From positions 1 through 40,558 of the forward strand of contig JAEETO010000010.1 in assembly GCA_016290385.1 (NCBI GenBank): DNA of 40,558 nucleotides. Direction: 5' to 3'. The DNA is from Bacteroidales bacterium. GTDB lineage: Bacteria > Bacteroidota > Bacteroidia > Bacteroidales > UBA932. This document shows positions 32,154-40,058 of this stretch, one piece after another; position 1 is the first letter of the stretch, and each line of letters starts with the position of its first letter. A program made the position numbers and the translations under genes. The notes below the pieces were generated by a model that was not told the DNA's origin, made no database searches, and saw only the letters and a program-made list of their open reading frames with translations.

Positions 32154-33233
32154 ATGGCTATGAGACACTTGATTCTGACAATTCTGGTCCTGCTTTGTTC
32201 GCTGTCCCTGCGGGCACAGGACACTTTCACCATCGACGAACTCCGCACGGAGTGGGCCAATGAGGCCATCGGCCTCCAGACGCGTCCCGCGAAGCCCGGC
32301 ATTGCCGACTTTGCCCTGGCCTTCGCCTACGGCCACCAGGGCATGGTGCTGACCGACGAACTCATCCGGCTGATGACCCGCGAGAATTACGTTAACGAGG
32401 ACGTGGCTGAGTTCACCCTCGACCGCAAGGCCGGGTACCTGGCGCTGCAGATGGTATCCGACGGCACTCAGGCCATGGAGATGTGCTACTGGAACCTACC
32501 CGACGGCAGAAAGCGTGTCGCTGTCAGGCTGCAGGACGCTTACGACCCCGATCCCAATCCGTTCCTCCGCTTCTATGACTACGATGCGGAGCGCAACGAG
32601 CTGGTGGCGCTGAACCCGCCGCCGGTTGACGTGCAGCTAGACCCTGCGCTCTGCAACTATTCGTTGCCGCGTGTGGGAAAGGACATCGAGATAGCCTGCT
32701 ATTATACGGATGATCCGGCCCGATATGCCTATGCCGGCCTGGATGGCTTCCGCTACGAAGGCCCGGAGTATCTCAAGCCCGGTCCCGTAGAGCCGGCACT
32801 GGGCGTCTACCTGATCTCGGGCAAGTCGAAGATGAACCTGCGCGACGCGCCCGGTGGTGACGTCGTGGTACAAGTTCCGCCGGAGATCTATTATCTTACC
32901 GTGGCGGAGCCGACGGATGGCTGGTGGCGGATTACGGGCCGGATGATCTGGGCAGTGGAAGGGGAGAACTTCTTCCTGCCGGGCGGCCCATACTGGATCA
33001 GCGCGTCACTGCTGGGACTGGGCCTGCGCAACTATGGCGGCGAGCCGGTCGACTTGCGCACCGAGCCGCGCGACGATGCGCCGGTAGCCGGCACGGTTAC
33101 CGAAGAGGCAGCGAGTGTCACGCCCCTCGACGTGACGAAAGATCTCGAATGGGTCAAGGTCCGCTGGGGCCAGCTCGAAGGCTGGGTCCGCAGCGAGATG
33201 GTCTGCGACAACCCGGTCAGCAACTGCTGCTGA
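32154..33233 (+). CDS. Secreted protein with two bacterial SH3-like domains
   Basis: The product is 359 residues (357 from ATG 32160), with a signal peptide ending SLRAQ. Residues about 25-210 are unassigned and beta-rich. The first SH3-like domain is about 222-285 (KSKMNLRDAPGGDVVVQVP ... GWWRITGR) and the second about 298-355 (VDLRTEPRDDAPVAGTV ... VKVRWGQLEGWVRSEM). The NLR.xP and GWV motifs are typical of bacterial SH3 domains that bind peptidoglycan. It follows the M23 and anmK genes on one strand, consistent with a cell-wall role. It ends 21 bases before the convergent peptidase stop. Confidence 0.82.
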   Translation: MAMRHLILTILVLLCSLSLRAQDTFTIDELRTEWANEAIGLQTRPAKPGIADFALAFAYGHQGMVLTDELIRLMTRENYVNEDVAEFTLDRKAGYLALQMVSDGTQAMEMCYWNLPDGRKRVAVRLQDAYDPDPNPFLRFYDYDAERNELVALNPPPVDVQLDPALCNYSLPRVGKDIEIACYYTDDPARYAYAGLDGFRYEGPEYLKPGPVEPALGVYLISGKSKMNLRDAPGGDVVVQVPPEIYYLTVAEPTDGWWRITGRMIWAVEGENFFLPGGPYWISASLLGLGLRNYGGEPVDLRTEPRDDAPVAGTVTEEAASVTPLDVTKDLEWVKVRWGQLEGWVRSEMVCDNPVSNCC

Positions 33234-33254
33234 CAAGGATCGACGCGTACGCCG

Positions 33255-34301
33255 TCAATGATACAGGTAGCCGGCTTTTCGCAAGTCTTTCAAGTTCTTG
33301 AAGGGCTTGGGCGGATTGAGGTATCGGGCCAGGAAGGCGTAAGTGTCCAGACGAATCTCGCAGGCTTCCATAGAGTCGATGCGCTCGAAGGCATGGGCTC
33401 CGGGCATCTTCGGGAACACCTTGTATTCAAAGTCCTTATTGTAGAAAGTCAGTGAGTCGATCATCCGCTGCACTTCCGTGACGCTGACGTCGTCATCGTT
33501 GGTGCAGGTGACGATGCGCAGCGGACGTGAAAGCTGCCTGGCGTAGGTGACAGGGGAGCGGCGGGCATATTCCTCCGGCTTCTCCTGAGGCGTGGCGCCG
33601 ATGTGATACTCCACAGTAAAGTTCTTGCTGTAGTCGGGCTGCTGGTAGCTCAACCGGTAGCCAACGTCACTCACGGGTACGCCGGCATAGCCGCAGGCAA
33701 ATTGATCCGGGTAACGCAGGATGTTCATCAGCGTAATCATGCCGCCGTGGCTCCAGCCGATGATGCCCACGCGATCCGGGTCCACGATGTCGTAGCTCTC
33801 CACCATGTAGTCGCGCGCAGCCATCACATCCTCGTTTTCCAGCCCTCCGTAGTCGATGTTTTCATAAAAGCCCCGCCCGTACCCCGTGCTGCCGCGGTAA
33901 TCCGGTGCCACGATGATATAGCCCTGCGCCAGCATTTCTCGCAGGATGTGCACCGATCCCGAGGTGAAGTTGCTGTGTACGCCGCCGTGCGGGAACACCA
34001 GCAGCGGATATTTCTTGTTCTGCTTCGTCTCCCGGGGAATGAACACGTAGGCATAGAACTTCAGCTGGTTGCCGAGCAGGGAGTCTTTGAATGCGGTACC
34101 TGTTTCCTTCTGATAGGCCGGGGCCGGTCCGGCCAGTCGCACCACGTCCACATATGCGATGTCGTCCAGCCGCTCCATCAGCAGCAGCGTCTCGACTTTC
34201 CGGTCGACGGTCTGGGTGGCGAAGTTGGAATTGTTTTCCTGGCCCTGCAGGTTTATGGTCAGGATGAGAAGGAGCGCAAGGGTTGTGAAGATGGCTTTCA
34301 T
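33255..34301 (-). CDS. S9-type prolyl oligopeptidase-like hydrolase, exported
   Basis: This 348-residue protein has a signal peptide (ATG at 34301, MKAIFTTLALLLILTINLQG). It consists of the alpha/beta-hydrolase catalytic domain alone: FPHGGVHSNFTSG oxyanion region, APDYRGSTGYG, nucleophile GWSHGG (Ser184), the Asp region (CTNDDDVSV) and PGAHAFE (His). The beta-propeller of classic S9 enzymes is missing, as in S9C/BAAT-like esterases. Substrate is unknown. An ATG at 34319 is in frame but lies at the predicted transcription start, so 34301 is preferred. Confidence 0.85.
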   Translation of the reverse strand: MKAIFTTLALLLILTINLQGQENNSNFATQTVDRKVETLLLMERLDDIAYVDVVRLAGPAPAYQKETGTAFKDSLLGNQLKFYAYVFIPRETKQNKKYPLLVFPHGGVHSNFTSGSVHILREMLAQGYIIVAPDYRGSTGYGRGFYENIDYGGLENEDVMAARDYMVESYDIVDPDRVGIIGWSHGGMITLMNILRYPDQFACGYAGVPVSDVGYRLSYQQPDYSKNFTVEYHIGATPQEKPEEYARRSPVTYARQLSRPLRIVTCTNDDDVSVTEVQRMIDSLTFYNKDFEYKVFPKMPGAHAFERIDSMEACEIRLDTYAFLARYLNPPKPFKNLKDLRKAGYLYH

Positions 34302-34323
34302 ACGTCTTTCGTTGAGCATACTG

Positions 34324-34331
34324 CAAAGTTA
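34324..34331 (-). promoter_or_regulatory. Promoter -7 box for the S9-like gene
   Basis: TAACTTTG on the minus strand matches TAnnTTTG exactly. It puts the transcript start near 34317-34320, which argues for translation from the ATG at 34301. Confidence 0.55.
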
Positions 34332-34362
34332 TGAAAAACGAGGATGTTCAAGTTTTCTTTTT

Positions 34363-34370
34363 TATCTTTA
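34363..34370 (+). promoter_or_regulatory. Candidate -7 box for the C_GCAxxG_C_C operon
   Basis: TATCTTTA matches TAnnTTTG except the last base and lies 25 bases before the ATG at 34396, divergent from the S9-like promoter. Confidence 0.4.
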
Positions 34371-34395
34371 CAAAAGAATAATTCAAAACCACACA

Positions 34396-34794
34396 ATGGA
34401 AACAAGAAAACATCTAGCTGCGGAGAAAAACCGTCAGAAGACACATAACTGCGCCCAGGCCGTAGCCTGTACCTACTGTGACCTTTGTGGCCTGGACCCG
34501 AAGGTGGCGGAAGATATCGCCGGGTCCTTCGGCCTGGGGATGGGTAACATGGAGGGAACTTGCGGCTCGCTTGTCGGTGCCGGGATGATCCTGGGCCTGA
34601 TGACGAAAGACCGCGACCTGGCCCGCAAGCGCATGAAGATCATCATGGACAAATTCAAGGCGCGCAATGGCGCGACACAGTGCCGCCAGATCAAGGGCGT
34701 CGACACGGGGCACGTCCTTCGGGAATGTCCTGACTGCGTTGCCGACGCCGCCGGGTTCCTGGAAGAGGTCCTGACCGGAGACACCAGGATATGA
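34396..34794 (+). CDS. C_GCAxxG_C_C family redox-type protein
   Basis: This 132-residue cytoplasmic protein has the family cysteine pattern: NCAQAVACTYC, the GTCGSLVGAGM block, QCRQIKGVD and RECPDCV near the end. Members are small redox or metal-binding proteins of unknown reaction, widespread in anaerobes. The ATG at 34396 starts the conserved helix; an open frame continues upstream through the divergent promoter and is not used. It overlaps the HAD-like gene by 4 bases (ATGA). Confidence 0.88.
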   Translation: METRKHLAAEKNRQKTHNCAQAVACTYCDLCGLDPKVAEDIAGSFGLGMGNMEGTCGSLVGAGMILGLMTKDRDLARKRMKIIMDKFKARNGATQCRQIKGVDTGHVLRECPDCVADAAGFLEEVLTGDTRI

Positions 34795-35207
34795 GTATCG
34801 CCAAAGCCTTTGAATCTGCCTTCCGCCGCAAGCGAGAGAAGGGGTGGGATAAGATCTATGTCGTCGTGGACATCCACGACACGATCCTGCGGGCCTGCTA
34901 CCAGGAGGAGGAAACCTATGACTATCTGCCTTACGCCAAGTCCGCCCTGCAGCTGCTGTCCAGCCGCGACGACATCTGCCTGATCCTCTGGAGCGGCTGC
35001 CACCCGGAACGGCTGGAGGCCTATCGTCAGCGTTTCGCCCGGGACGGCATCCACTTCGACTACCTGAACGAGAACCCGGAGGTCGGGAACTCATCCTTCC
35101 AGAACTTTGACAAGAAACTCTATTTCAATGTCGGCATCGACGACAAGTTCGGTTTCGATCCCGAAACCGACTGGGTGGGAATATTTCTGTATCTAAAGTG
35201 CTTATGA
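34791..35207 (+). CDS. HAD-like hydrolase with atypical motif I
   Basis: This 138-residue small single-domain HAD-like protein has motif I at VVVDIHDTIL, where the usual DxDxT reads DxHxT, so the general acid/base Asp is replaced by His. Motif II-like Ser lies in LILWSGCHPE, a Lys in QNFDKKLYFN, and motif IV-like acids in GIDDKFGFDPETDW. No cap domain is present. It could be a phosphatase with altered chemistry or a non-enzymatic HAD. ATGA overlaps join it to both neighbours, suggesting coupled expression with the C_GCAxxG protein and the EEP-family gene. Confidence 0.7.
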   Translation: MSIAKAFESAFRRKREKGWDKIYVVVDIHDTILRACYQEEETYDYLPYAKSALQLLSSRDDICLILWSGCHPERLEAYRQRFARDGIHFDYLNENPEVGNSSFQNFDKKLYFNVGIDDKFGFDPETDWVGIFLYLKCL

Positions 35208-36175
35208 ATAGAAAAACAGTTCTTTTCTGCGTCGTATTGGCCATCTTCGCCATCATCTTGACGGCATCTTCATCACGCTCTTCAGGGAACTTCAGGCTCC
35301 TCTATTGGAACATCCAGAACGGGATGTGGGACGGGCAGCCTGACAACTACGACCGCTTTGTCGCCTGGGTCAAGGCTAAGAGGCCCGACGTCTGTGTGTT
35401 CTGCGAGGCGGCGACGATTTTCAAGGACGGAACCGACGAATACATGCCGGAGGAGGACCACTACTTGCCGGAGCATTGGAAAGAGTTGGCTCGCCGCTAC
35501 GGGCACAAGTACGTGTTTCTGGGCGGATGGCGGGATGACTATCCGCAGGTCATCACCTCGCGCTATCCCATCGAGGAGGTGGCCCGCATCACGGGCAACG
35601 AAGACACGCTGGTCTGCCACGGGGCGGGGTGGGCGAGATTGCGCGTGCATGGCAAGGAATTGAACATCGTGACGCTGCACACCTGGCCGCAGGCGTATGG
35701 CTTCCGCGTGCCGAAGGAGGACCGGGAACGTAGCAAGGCCGCTCGTGAGGGCGACTACTACCGTCGGACGGAGATGGAATACATCTGCCGGCATACAATC
35801 GGGACGGTACCTGCCGAAGAGGTCTCCCGCCAGTTCTGGATGATGATGGGCGACTTCAACAGCCGCTCGCGCGTGGACAACTGGGTGTACCATTACCCGG
35901 AGGATGATTCGCGACTGCTGGTGCATGACTACATTCATGCTGCGACGCCTTACATCGACGTCGTTCACGAGCGCCACCCTAATGACTTCTACACCACTAC
36001 CGGCGGCCGGGCCCGCATCGACTACGTCTACTGCACGCGGCCGCTCTACGATTGCATCGTCTCCGACCGCATCGTCTCCGACGAATATACCACCCCCGTC
36101 CGGAATCCCCAGAAAATCTCGAACTTCTGGCACCCGTCGGACCACAGGCCCATCATCGTCGATTTCGACCTTTGA
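35204..36175 (+). CDS. Endonuclease/exonuclease/phosphatase family protein, membrane-anchored or secreted
   Basis: This 323-residue protein has an N-terminal hydrophobic segment (residues 5-22) acting as signal or anchor. The EEP fold follows, with active-site blocks in order: LLYWNIQNGM (Asn), CVFCEAA (Glu), MMGDFNSRSR (Asp/Asn), RIDYVY and a C-terminal HPSDHRPIIVDF (Asp/His). Such proteins cleave phosphodiesters in nucleic acids, inositol phosphates or lipids. Extracytoplasmic location favours nutrient scavenging, though the substrate is open. The ATG at 35204 overlaps the previous stop (ATGA). Confidence 0.88.
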   Translation: MNRKTVLFCVVLAIFAIILTASSSRSSGNFRLLYWNIQNGMWDGQPDNYDRFVAWVKAKRPDVCVFCEAATIFKDGTDEYMPEEDHYLPEHWKELARRYGHKYVFLGGWRDDYPQVITSRYPIEEVARITGNEDTLVCHGAGWARLRVHGKELNIVTLHTWPQAYGFRVPKEDRERSKAAREGDYYRRTEMEYICRHTIGTVPAEEVSRQFWMMMGDFNSRSRVDNWVYHYPEDDSRLLVHDYIHAATPYIDVVHERHPNDFYTTTGGRARIDYVYCTRPLYDCIVSDRIVSDEYTTPVRNPQKISNFWHPSDHRPIIVDFDL

Positions 36176-36191
36176 TCAAGCATATAGAACA

Positions 36192-36233
36192 ATGAGAATA
36201 CTTGTCATCGTCGGCATGGTCGGCCCCCTATAG
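36192..36233 (+). pseudogene. Possible remnant start of a P-loop protein gene (13 codons)
   Basis: Sixteen bases after the EEP stop an ATG opens MRILVIVGMVGP and stops after 13 codons. This resembles the first strand and the start of a Walker A loop (VVGMPGSGKS-type), broken off before GK[ST]. It overlaps the 3' end of the convergent M1 gene by 29 bases, and could be a deletion scar or simply chance. Confidence 0.25.
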
Positions 36234-38571
36234 GAAAGCTATCGAAGAGTAGCGGGTCGGCAGCCTGGAGAATCTTGTTCAGGAGCAGGGTTGGGTAGTC
36301 CGGATGGGCGTCGAGCCAGTCCCGCACAAGGGTTGCTGCCTCTGGGCTGTCATGGCCGGAGAGCGTGGCCGTAATCCAATTCTTGGGGAAGAAGATGTCA
36401 CCGGTGCGCTGGATCTCCTGCATCTCATCGAGCGCAGGCACGATGTATCCCAGCGCTTCTTGCTGCCGGAGCGGATGGTTCAGCAGGCGCAGGCTTTCCA
36501 GCGCCCAGGGCTCCGTGGCGCGGTTCCCGGGCTCAAGCAGCGACAAAAACACGGAATCCCGCACGGCCTTGTCCGGGGAAAGGGACGGCCACACATAGTC
36601 GAAGCGGGCCAGCCGGTCGGCGTTGGAAATCCGGCTTCGTTGGACCTGGCGGATCCGTTCTCTGTCGGCAGGACGCCGCAGTGCCAGTTCGCAGGCGAGC
36701 GTGTTGTAGTCTTCAGCCGACAACTGCAGCCCGGGCAAGGGCTGCTGCCGGAGCCAGACCTGCCAGAGCTCCTCGTCAACAGTGGCATCGCGGTGCAGAT
36801 GCACCAGGCTCCGGAAAGCCGACAGCCGCACCTGCGCGGGGATGTCCCCGCTCTTGGCCAGGCCATGCAGCAGCGCTTCCACCTCGGCAGGACAATGACG
36901 CCAGACTTCTCCCAAGTAGCCCAATGCGGAAGAGGCGACGAGCGGATCTTTCTCTTTCCGGAGGACTTCCTCCAGGCAGGGGGACATCTGTTCCGGCGTC
37001 AGGCGTCCGTGCAGCATATTCTCGTACAGGTTGGCCAGCGTCGACAGTCGCTCGTACGGCTTCTCCAGGGACGTGACGGAAGCCAGTGCAATCGCGATGG
37101 CGTTGCTGGACATAGGGTAATAGCCATAACCCAGCGCTGACAGGTTGGGCAGGGCGTCGGATTCCGGATACGCCGGCATGCCTTTCTCCTCCACCCATTG
37201 ATGGCTCCAAGCCTTGAGGTTGGCCTCGGTGTATTTGTCCAGGATGTCGATCAGCGCCGGCCAGGTGGCGTTGCCGTACAGATATCGGTGCAGGTATTCC
37301 TGCAAGCCCTTGCGGAAGGCATCCGCTCCCAGCGTATCGGCCAGCATGCGCATCACCACGGGGGACTTGTCGTAGACAATGTTGCCGTAGATAAGACCTG
37401 CGTCCTGCAGGTTGTCAAGCCGCTGCCGGATCGGTGTCGTACCCGCGGTCCGGTCTTCCTCGTAGGCGCGGATGTTGAAATTTCGGAAATCCATGGTGCG
37501 GAAGTCGATCTCCGGGAACAGCGGCCGCGTGATCTGGGCAGCGAAATGTCCCGCGAAGACTTCCTTGGTCCAGACGTCGTCGAACCATTCCATCGTGACA
37601 GCGTCCCCGAACCAGAGATGCGCTGTCTCATGGGAGATCAAGTCCGTGCGCGAAAGCTTCTCCACGTCCGTCGGCGCCTCGCCCAGAAACATTCTGGATT
37701 CGTTGAAGAGGATGGCGCCCGGGTGCTCCATGCCGCCGAACTGGAAGCCCGGCACGATGACGCAGTCATATTTCGGGAAGGGCATGGGGATGCCCGTGTA
37801 GTCTTCCATCCAGTCAAGGGCACAGTCAATCTGCCGGAAGATCTCGGGCAGCTGCGCCAGTTTCGCAGGGTCAGTTTCCCGGTGGTAGATGTGGACGGGC
37901 TGTCCGTCGCGGTCGAAAGAAGCGATATCCCATTTCCCAGTCGCGAATGAGAAGAGATAGGTGGGCAGGGGAGCGCTTTCCTCGAAGCGGATGTGCTTCC
38001 TGCCGCCCGAAAGGCTTTCTTCCTTCACGGCTCCGTTGGAGACGGCTGCCCAATCTGCAGGAAGGTCCAGTGTGAGAGTGAACCTTGCCTTCAGGTCCGG
38101 CTGGTCGAAGCAGGGGAAGAGCGTCCGGGCACGGTCCGGCACCAGGAGGGAATACAGGAACTCCGGCCGTCGGTTGAGCGGGGCGTCATCCGGCGTGAAG
38201 GAGACGGCTATCTCGTTCGGTCCCTTCTGCAGGGCTTTGCCCGGAATGACGATGTGCTCATCCCGCACGTCTGCCGGCCATTCGCGACCGTTGACGACAA
38301 GGCCGTACACAGCTTCGGCACCGGGCCGGAAATCCAGCTGCAGCGGACCCTTGCCCCCGAGGTTGAAGCGGAGCGTGACTTCTCCGGAGCAGGGCTCTTC
38401 CTGGGACGCCGGGATGCTGAAGGTCAGGTCATAGCGCAGGTCCGAGATCCGCGCCACCCGATCCCGGGCCAGATTGCGGCTTACGCCGGATTCGACCGGA
38501 GAAACTTTCGTGCAGGCCGTCAGGGCCAGCAGCAGAATCAAACAGGGAAAGACAAACGGGAAGTGTTTCAT
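36205..38571 (-). CDS. M1-family metallopeptidase lipoprotein
   Basis: This 788-residue predicted lipoprotein has lipobox LTAC, Cys20. Residues about 40-215 form the N-terminal beta domain, followed by the gluzincin catalytic domain: exopeptidase-type loop GGMEHPG (279-285, GAMEN in classical members), zinc motif HETAHLWFGD (His314, Glu315, His318) and third ligand Glu337 in WTKEVFAG, exactly 18 residues on. Residues about 490-780 form a helical HEAT-like C-terminal domain. It probably trims peptides at the outer envelope for nutrition. The last nine codons (PIGGRPCRR) overlap a broken plus-strand minigene and may not be original. Confidence 0.9.
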   Translation of the reverse strand: MKHFPFVFPCLILLLALTACTKVSPVESGVSRNLARDRVARISDLRYDLTFSIPASQEEPCSGEVTLRFNLGGKGPLQLDFRPGAEAVYGLVVNGREWPADVRDEHIVIPGKALQKGPNEIAVSFTPDDAPLNRRPEFLYSLLVPDRARTLFPCFDQPDLKARFTLTLDLPADWAAVSNGAVKEESLSGGRKHIRFEESAPLPTYLFSFATGKWDIASFDRDGQPVHIYHRETDPAKLAQLPEIFRQIDCALDWMEDYTGIPMPFPKYDCVIVPGFQFGGMEHPGAILFNESRMFLGEAPTDVEKLSRTDLISHETAHLWFGDAVTMEWFDDVWTKEVFAGHFAAQITRPLFPEIDFRTMDFRNFNIRAYEEDRTAGTTPIRQRLDNLQDAGLIYGNIVYDKSPVVMRMLADTLGADAFRKGLQEYLHRYLYGNATWPALIDILDKYTEANLKAWSHQWVEEKGMPAYPESDALPNLSALGYGYYPMSSNAIAIALASVTSLEKPYERLSTLANLYENMLHGRLTPEQMSPCLEEVLRKEKDPLVASSALGYLGEVWRHCPAEVEALLHGLAKSGDIPAQVRLSAFRSLVHLHRDATVDEELWQVWLRQQPLPGLQLSAEDYNTLACELALRRPADRERIRQVQRSRISNADRLARFDYVWPSLSPDKAVRDSVFLSLLEPGNRATEPWALESLRLLNHPLRQQEALGYIVPALDEMQEIQRTGDIFFPKNWITATLSGHDSPEAATLVRDWLDAHPDYPTLLLNKILQAADPLLFDSFPIGGRPCRR

Positions 38572-38609
38572 GCGATAAAATTACAAAAAAACAATTGAAG
38601 ATTTCTTGT

Positions 38610-38617
38610 TAACTTTG
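38610..38617 (+). promoter_or_regulatory. Promoter -7 box for the flavin-reductase-like gene
   Basis: TAACTTTG is an exact TAnnTTTG match 23 bases before the ATG at 38641, so the transcript includes the signal-peptide start and not only the internal ATG at 38725. Confidence 0.55.
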
Positions 38618-38640
38618 TAGATGACACTTTCTCCTGAAAT

Positions 38641-39240
38641 ATGAAACGATTACTGATAATCCTGGCCGTCATTCTTTCCATGACTGGCTGCAAGAACAAG
38701 GACAATCATATTTTAAACAACGCCATGACTGAAATCCTACCTACCGAGATCAAGGAGAATCCCATCCAGTTGTTTGACCAGAGCTGGGCGCTGCTGACGG
38801 CAGGCCACGCCGGCGACCTCAATACCATGACCATCTCATGGGGCTCGCTGGGCGAGCTCTGGAACAAACCCGTCGTCACGGTGTATGTGTCCAGCGACCG
38901 CTACACGCACGCGTTCATGGAACGCGAGGACCGTTTCACTGTCGCATTTTTCCCTGAGCAGTATCGTCCGGCGCTTACCTATCTGGGTACCCATTCCGGC
39001 CGTGACTCCGACAAAATTGCCGAGTCTGGGCTTACGCTGGAGTTCCTCGCCAGCGGCCAGCCTTCTTTCGCCGAGGCCGACATGGTCATCGAGGCACGGA
39101 AGATCTACGGCGCTCCGTTTACGGCGGAAGGCTTCGGCGATGTCCCTGCGTCATTCTACGCTTCCCGCGGCATGGGTGTCCATTCCGTCTACATTGGTGA
39201 AATCGAGCACGTCTGGGTGCGCGGAAGGGAGGGGGAATGA
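38641..39240 (+). CDS. Flavin-reductase-like split-barrel protein with lipoprotein signal
   Basis: This 199-residue protein has a flavin reductase-like FMN-binding split barrel from about residue 36 (FDQSWALLTAGHAGDLNTMTISWGSLGELWNKP, VTVYVSSDRYTHAFMEREDRFTVAFF, SGRDSDKIAESGL). Usual members are cytoplasmic, but here the gene starts with a signal peptide and lipobox MTGC (Cys17). An in-frame ATG at 38725 (MTEILPTEIKENP) would yield a standard cytosolic form of 171 residues. The two starts could make two locations, or one may be unused. It overlaps the next gene by 4 bases. Confidence 0.85.
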   Translation: MKRLLIILAVILSMTGCKNKDNHILNNAMTEILPTEIKENPIQLFDQSWALLTAGHAGDLNTMTISWGSLGELWNKPVVTVYVSSDRYTHAFMEREDRFTVAFFPEQYRPALTYLGTHSGRDSDKIAESGLTLEFLASGQPSFAEADMVIEARKIYGAPFTAEGFGDVPASFYASRGMGVHSVYIGEIEHVWVRGREGE

Positions 39241-40037
39241 TAATTATGAGAAAGTTCTTTTTTATAGCCATCCTTACACTGCTTTCAGTGGTGTGTTTTG
39301 GTCAAGACGGTGGAGTGATCAAGTTCCTGGGCATTCCTATCGATGGGCCGGAGGCTGAGTTCGCAAATCAGCTTATAAGCAAAGGCTTTACCTACGACGC
39401 TGTTAGCGAAAGCTACAGGGGACAGTTCAACGAGAAGACCGTCGACGTCACCATTCATACGAACCACGATATTGTCGATCGTGTGTATGTAGCATTTCCG
39501 TACACGAAAAAGGAGGAAATCAAGGGCGAGTATAACAAGCTGCTCAGGCAGTTCAGGAATGATGCAAAATATGTCGATTTTAGCCTGAACGAAGAAATAC
39601 CGGATAAGGATGATATCCCACACGAAATGTCCGTAAATAACAAGCGATATAAGGCCAGCTTCAGTTACTACGACGCCGACAGGGATCCGGTCGAAATGAT
39701 GAATGCCCTTCTCGATAAGTTTACGGACTTCTATACGCCTGAACAGCTGGAAAAACTCAAGGGATATGTCGCGGAAGCAGCAGCGGCACCGGATGATCAA
39801 AAGTCAGCAGTCAAGGATAAGATGTTTGCAGCGATGCGGATTATGGCTTTCGGAGGTACCCCCGGCTCTGAGCCGGATGCGGATAAAGCCATGAAGTTCC
39901 TGGCCACATTCATGGAGGGCCTGAAATCTCTGGAGGACGGTACCGTTTGGTTCATGATCCAGGAAAATCATGGTCGGTACTACATAGGCCTTTATTACGA
40001 CAACATTCATAACCAGGCGCAGGGTGAGGATTTATAA
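39237..40037 (+). CDS. Secreted protein of unknown function
   Basis: The product is 266 residues, or 263 from ATG 39246 (MRKFFFIAIL). It has a signal peptide ending VVCFGQ. The mature part has two alpha/beta-like halves: LGIPIDGPEAEFANQLISKGF with VDVTIHTNHDIVDRVYVAF, then a helical stretch (TPEQLEKLKGYVAEAAAAP) and a C-terminal GTVWFMIQENHGRYYIGLYYDN. The LGIPIDG opening is common in small Bacteroidota exported proteins without known role. It overlaps the flavin-reductase-like gene (ATGA). Base composition is less GC-rich than its neighbours, which may indicate separate origin. Confidence 0.78.
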   Translation: MIIMRKFFFIAILTLLSVVCFGQDGGVIKFLGIPIDGPEAEFANQLISKGFTYDAVSESYRGQFNEKTVDVTIHTNHDIVDRVYVAFPYTKKEEIKGEYNKLLRQFRNDAKYVDFSLNEEIPDKDDIPHEMSVNNKRYKASFSYYDADRDPVEMMNALLDKFTDFYTPEQLEKLKGYVAEAAAAPDDQKSAVKDKMFAAMRIMAFGGTPGSEPDADKAMKFLATFMEGLKSLEDGTVWFMIQENHGRYYIGLYYDNIHNQAQGEDL

Positions 40038-40058
40038 ACAACTGTGAAATTGGGTTGA

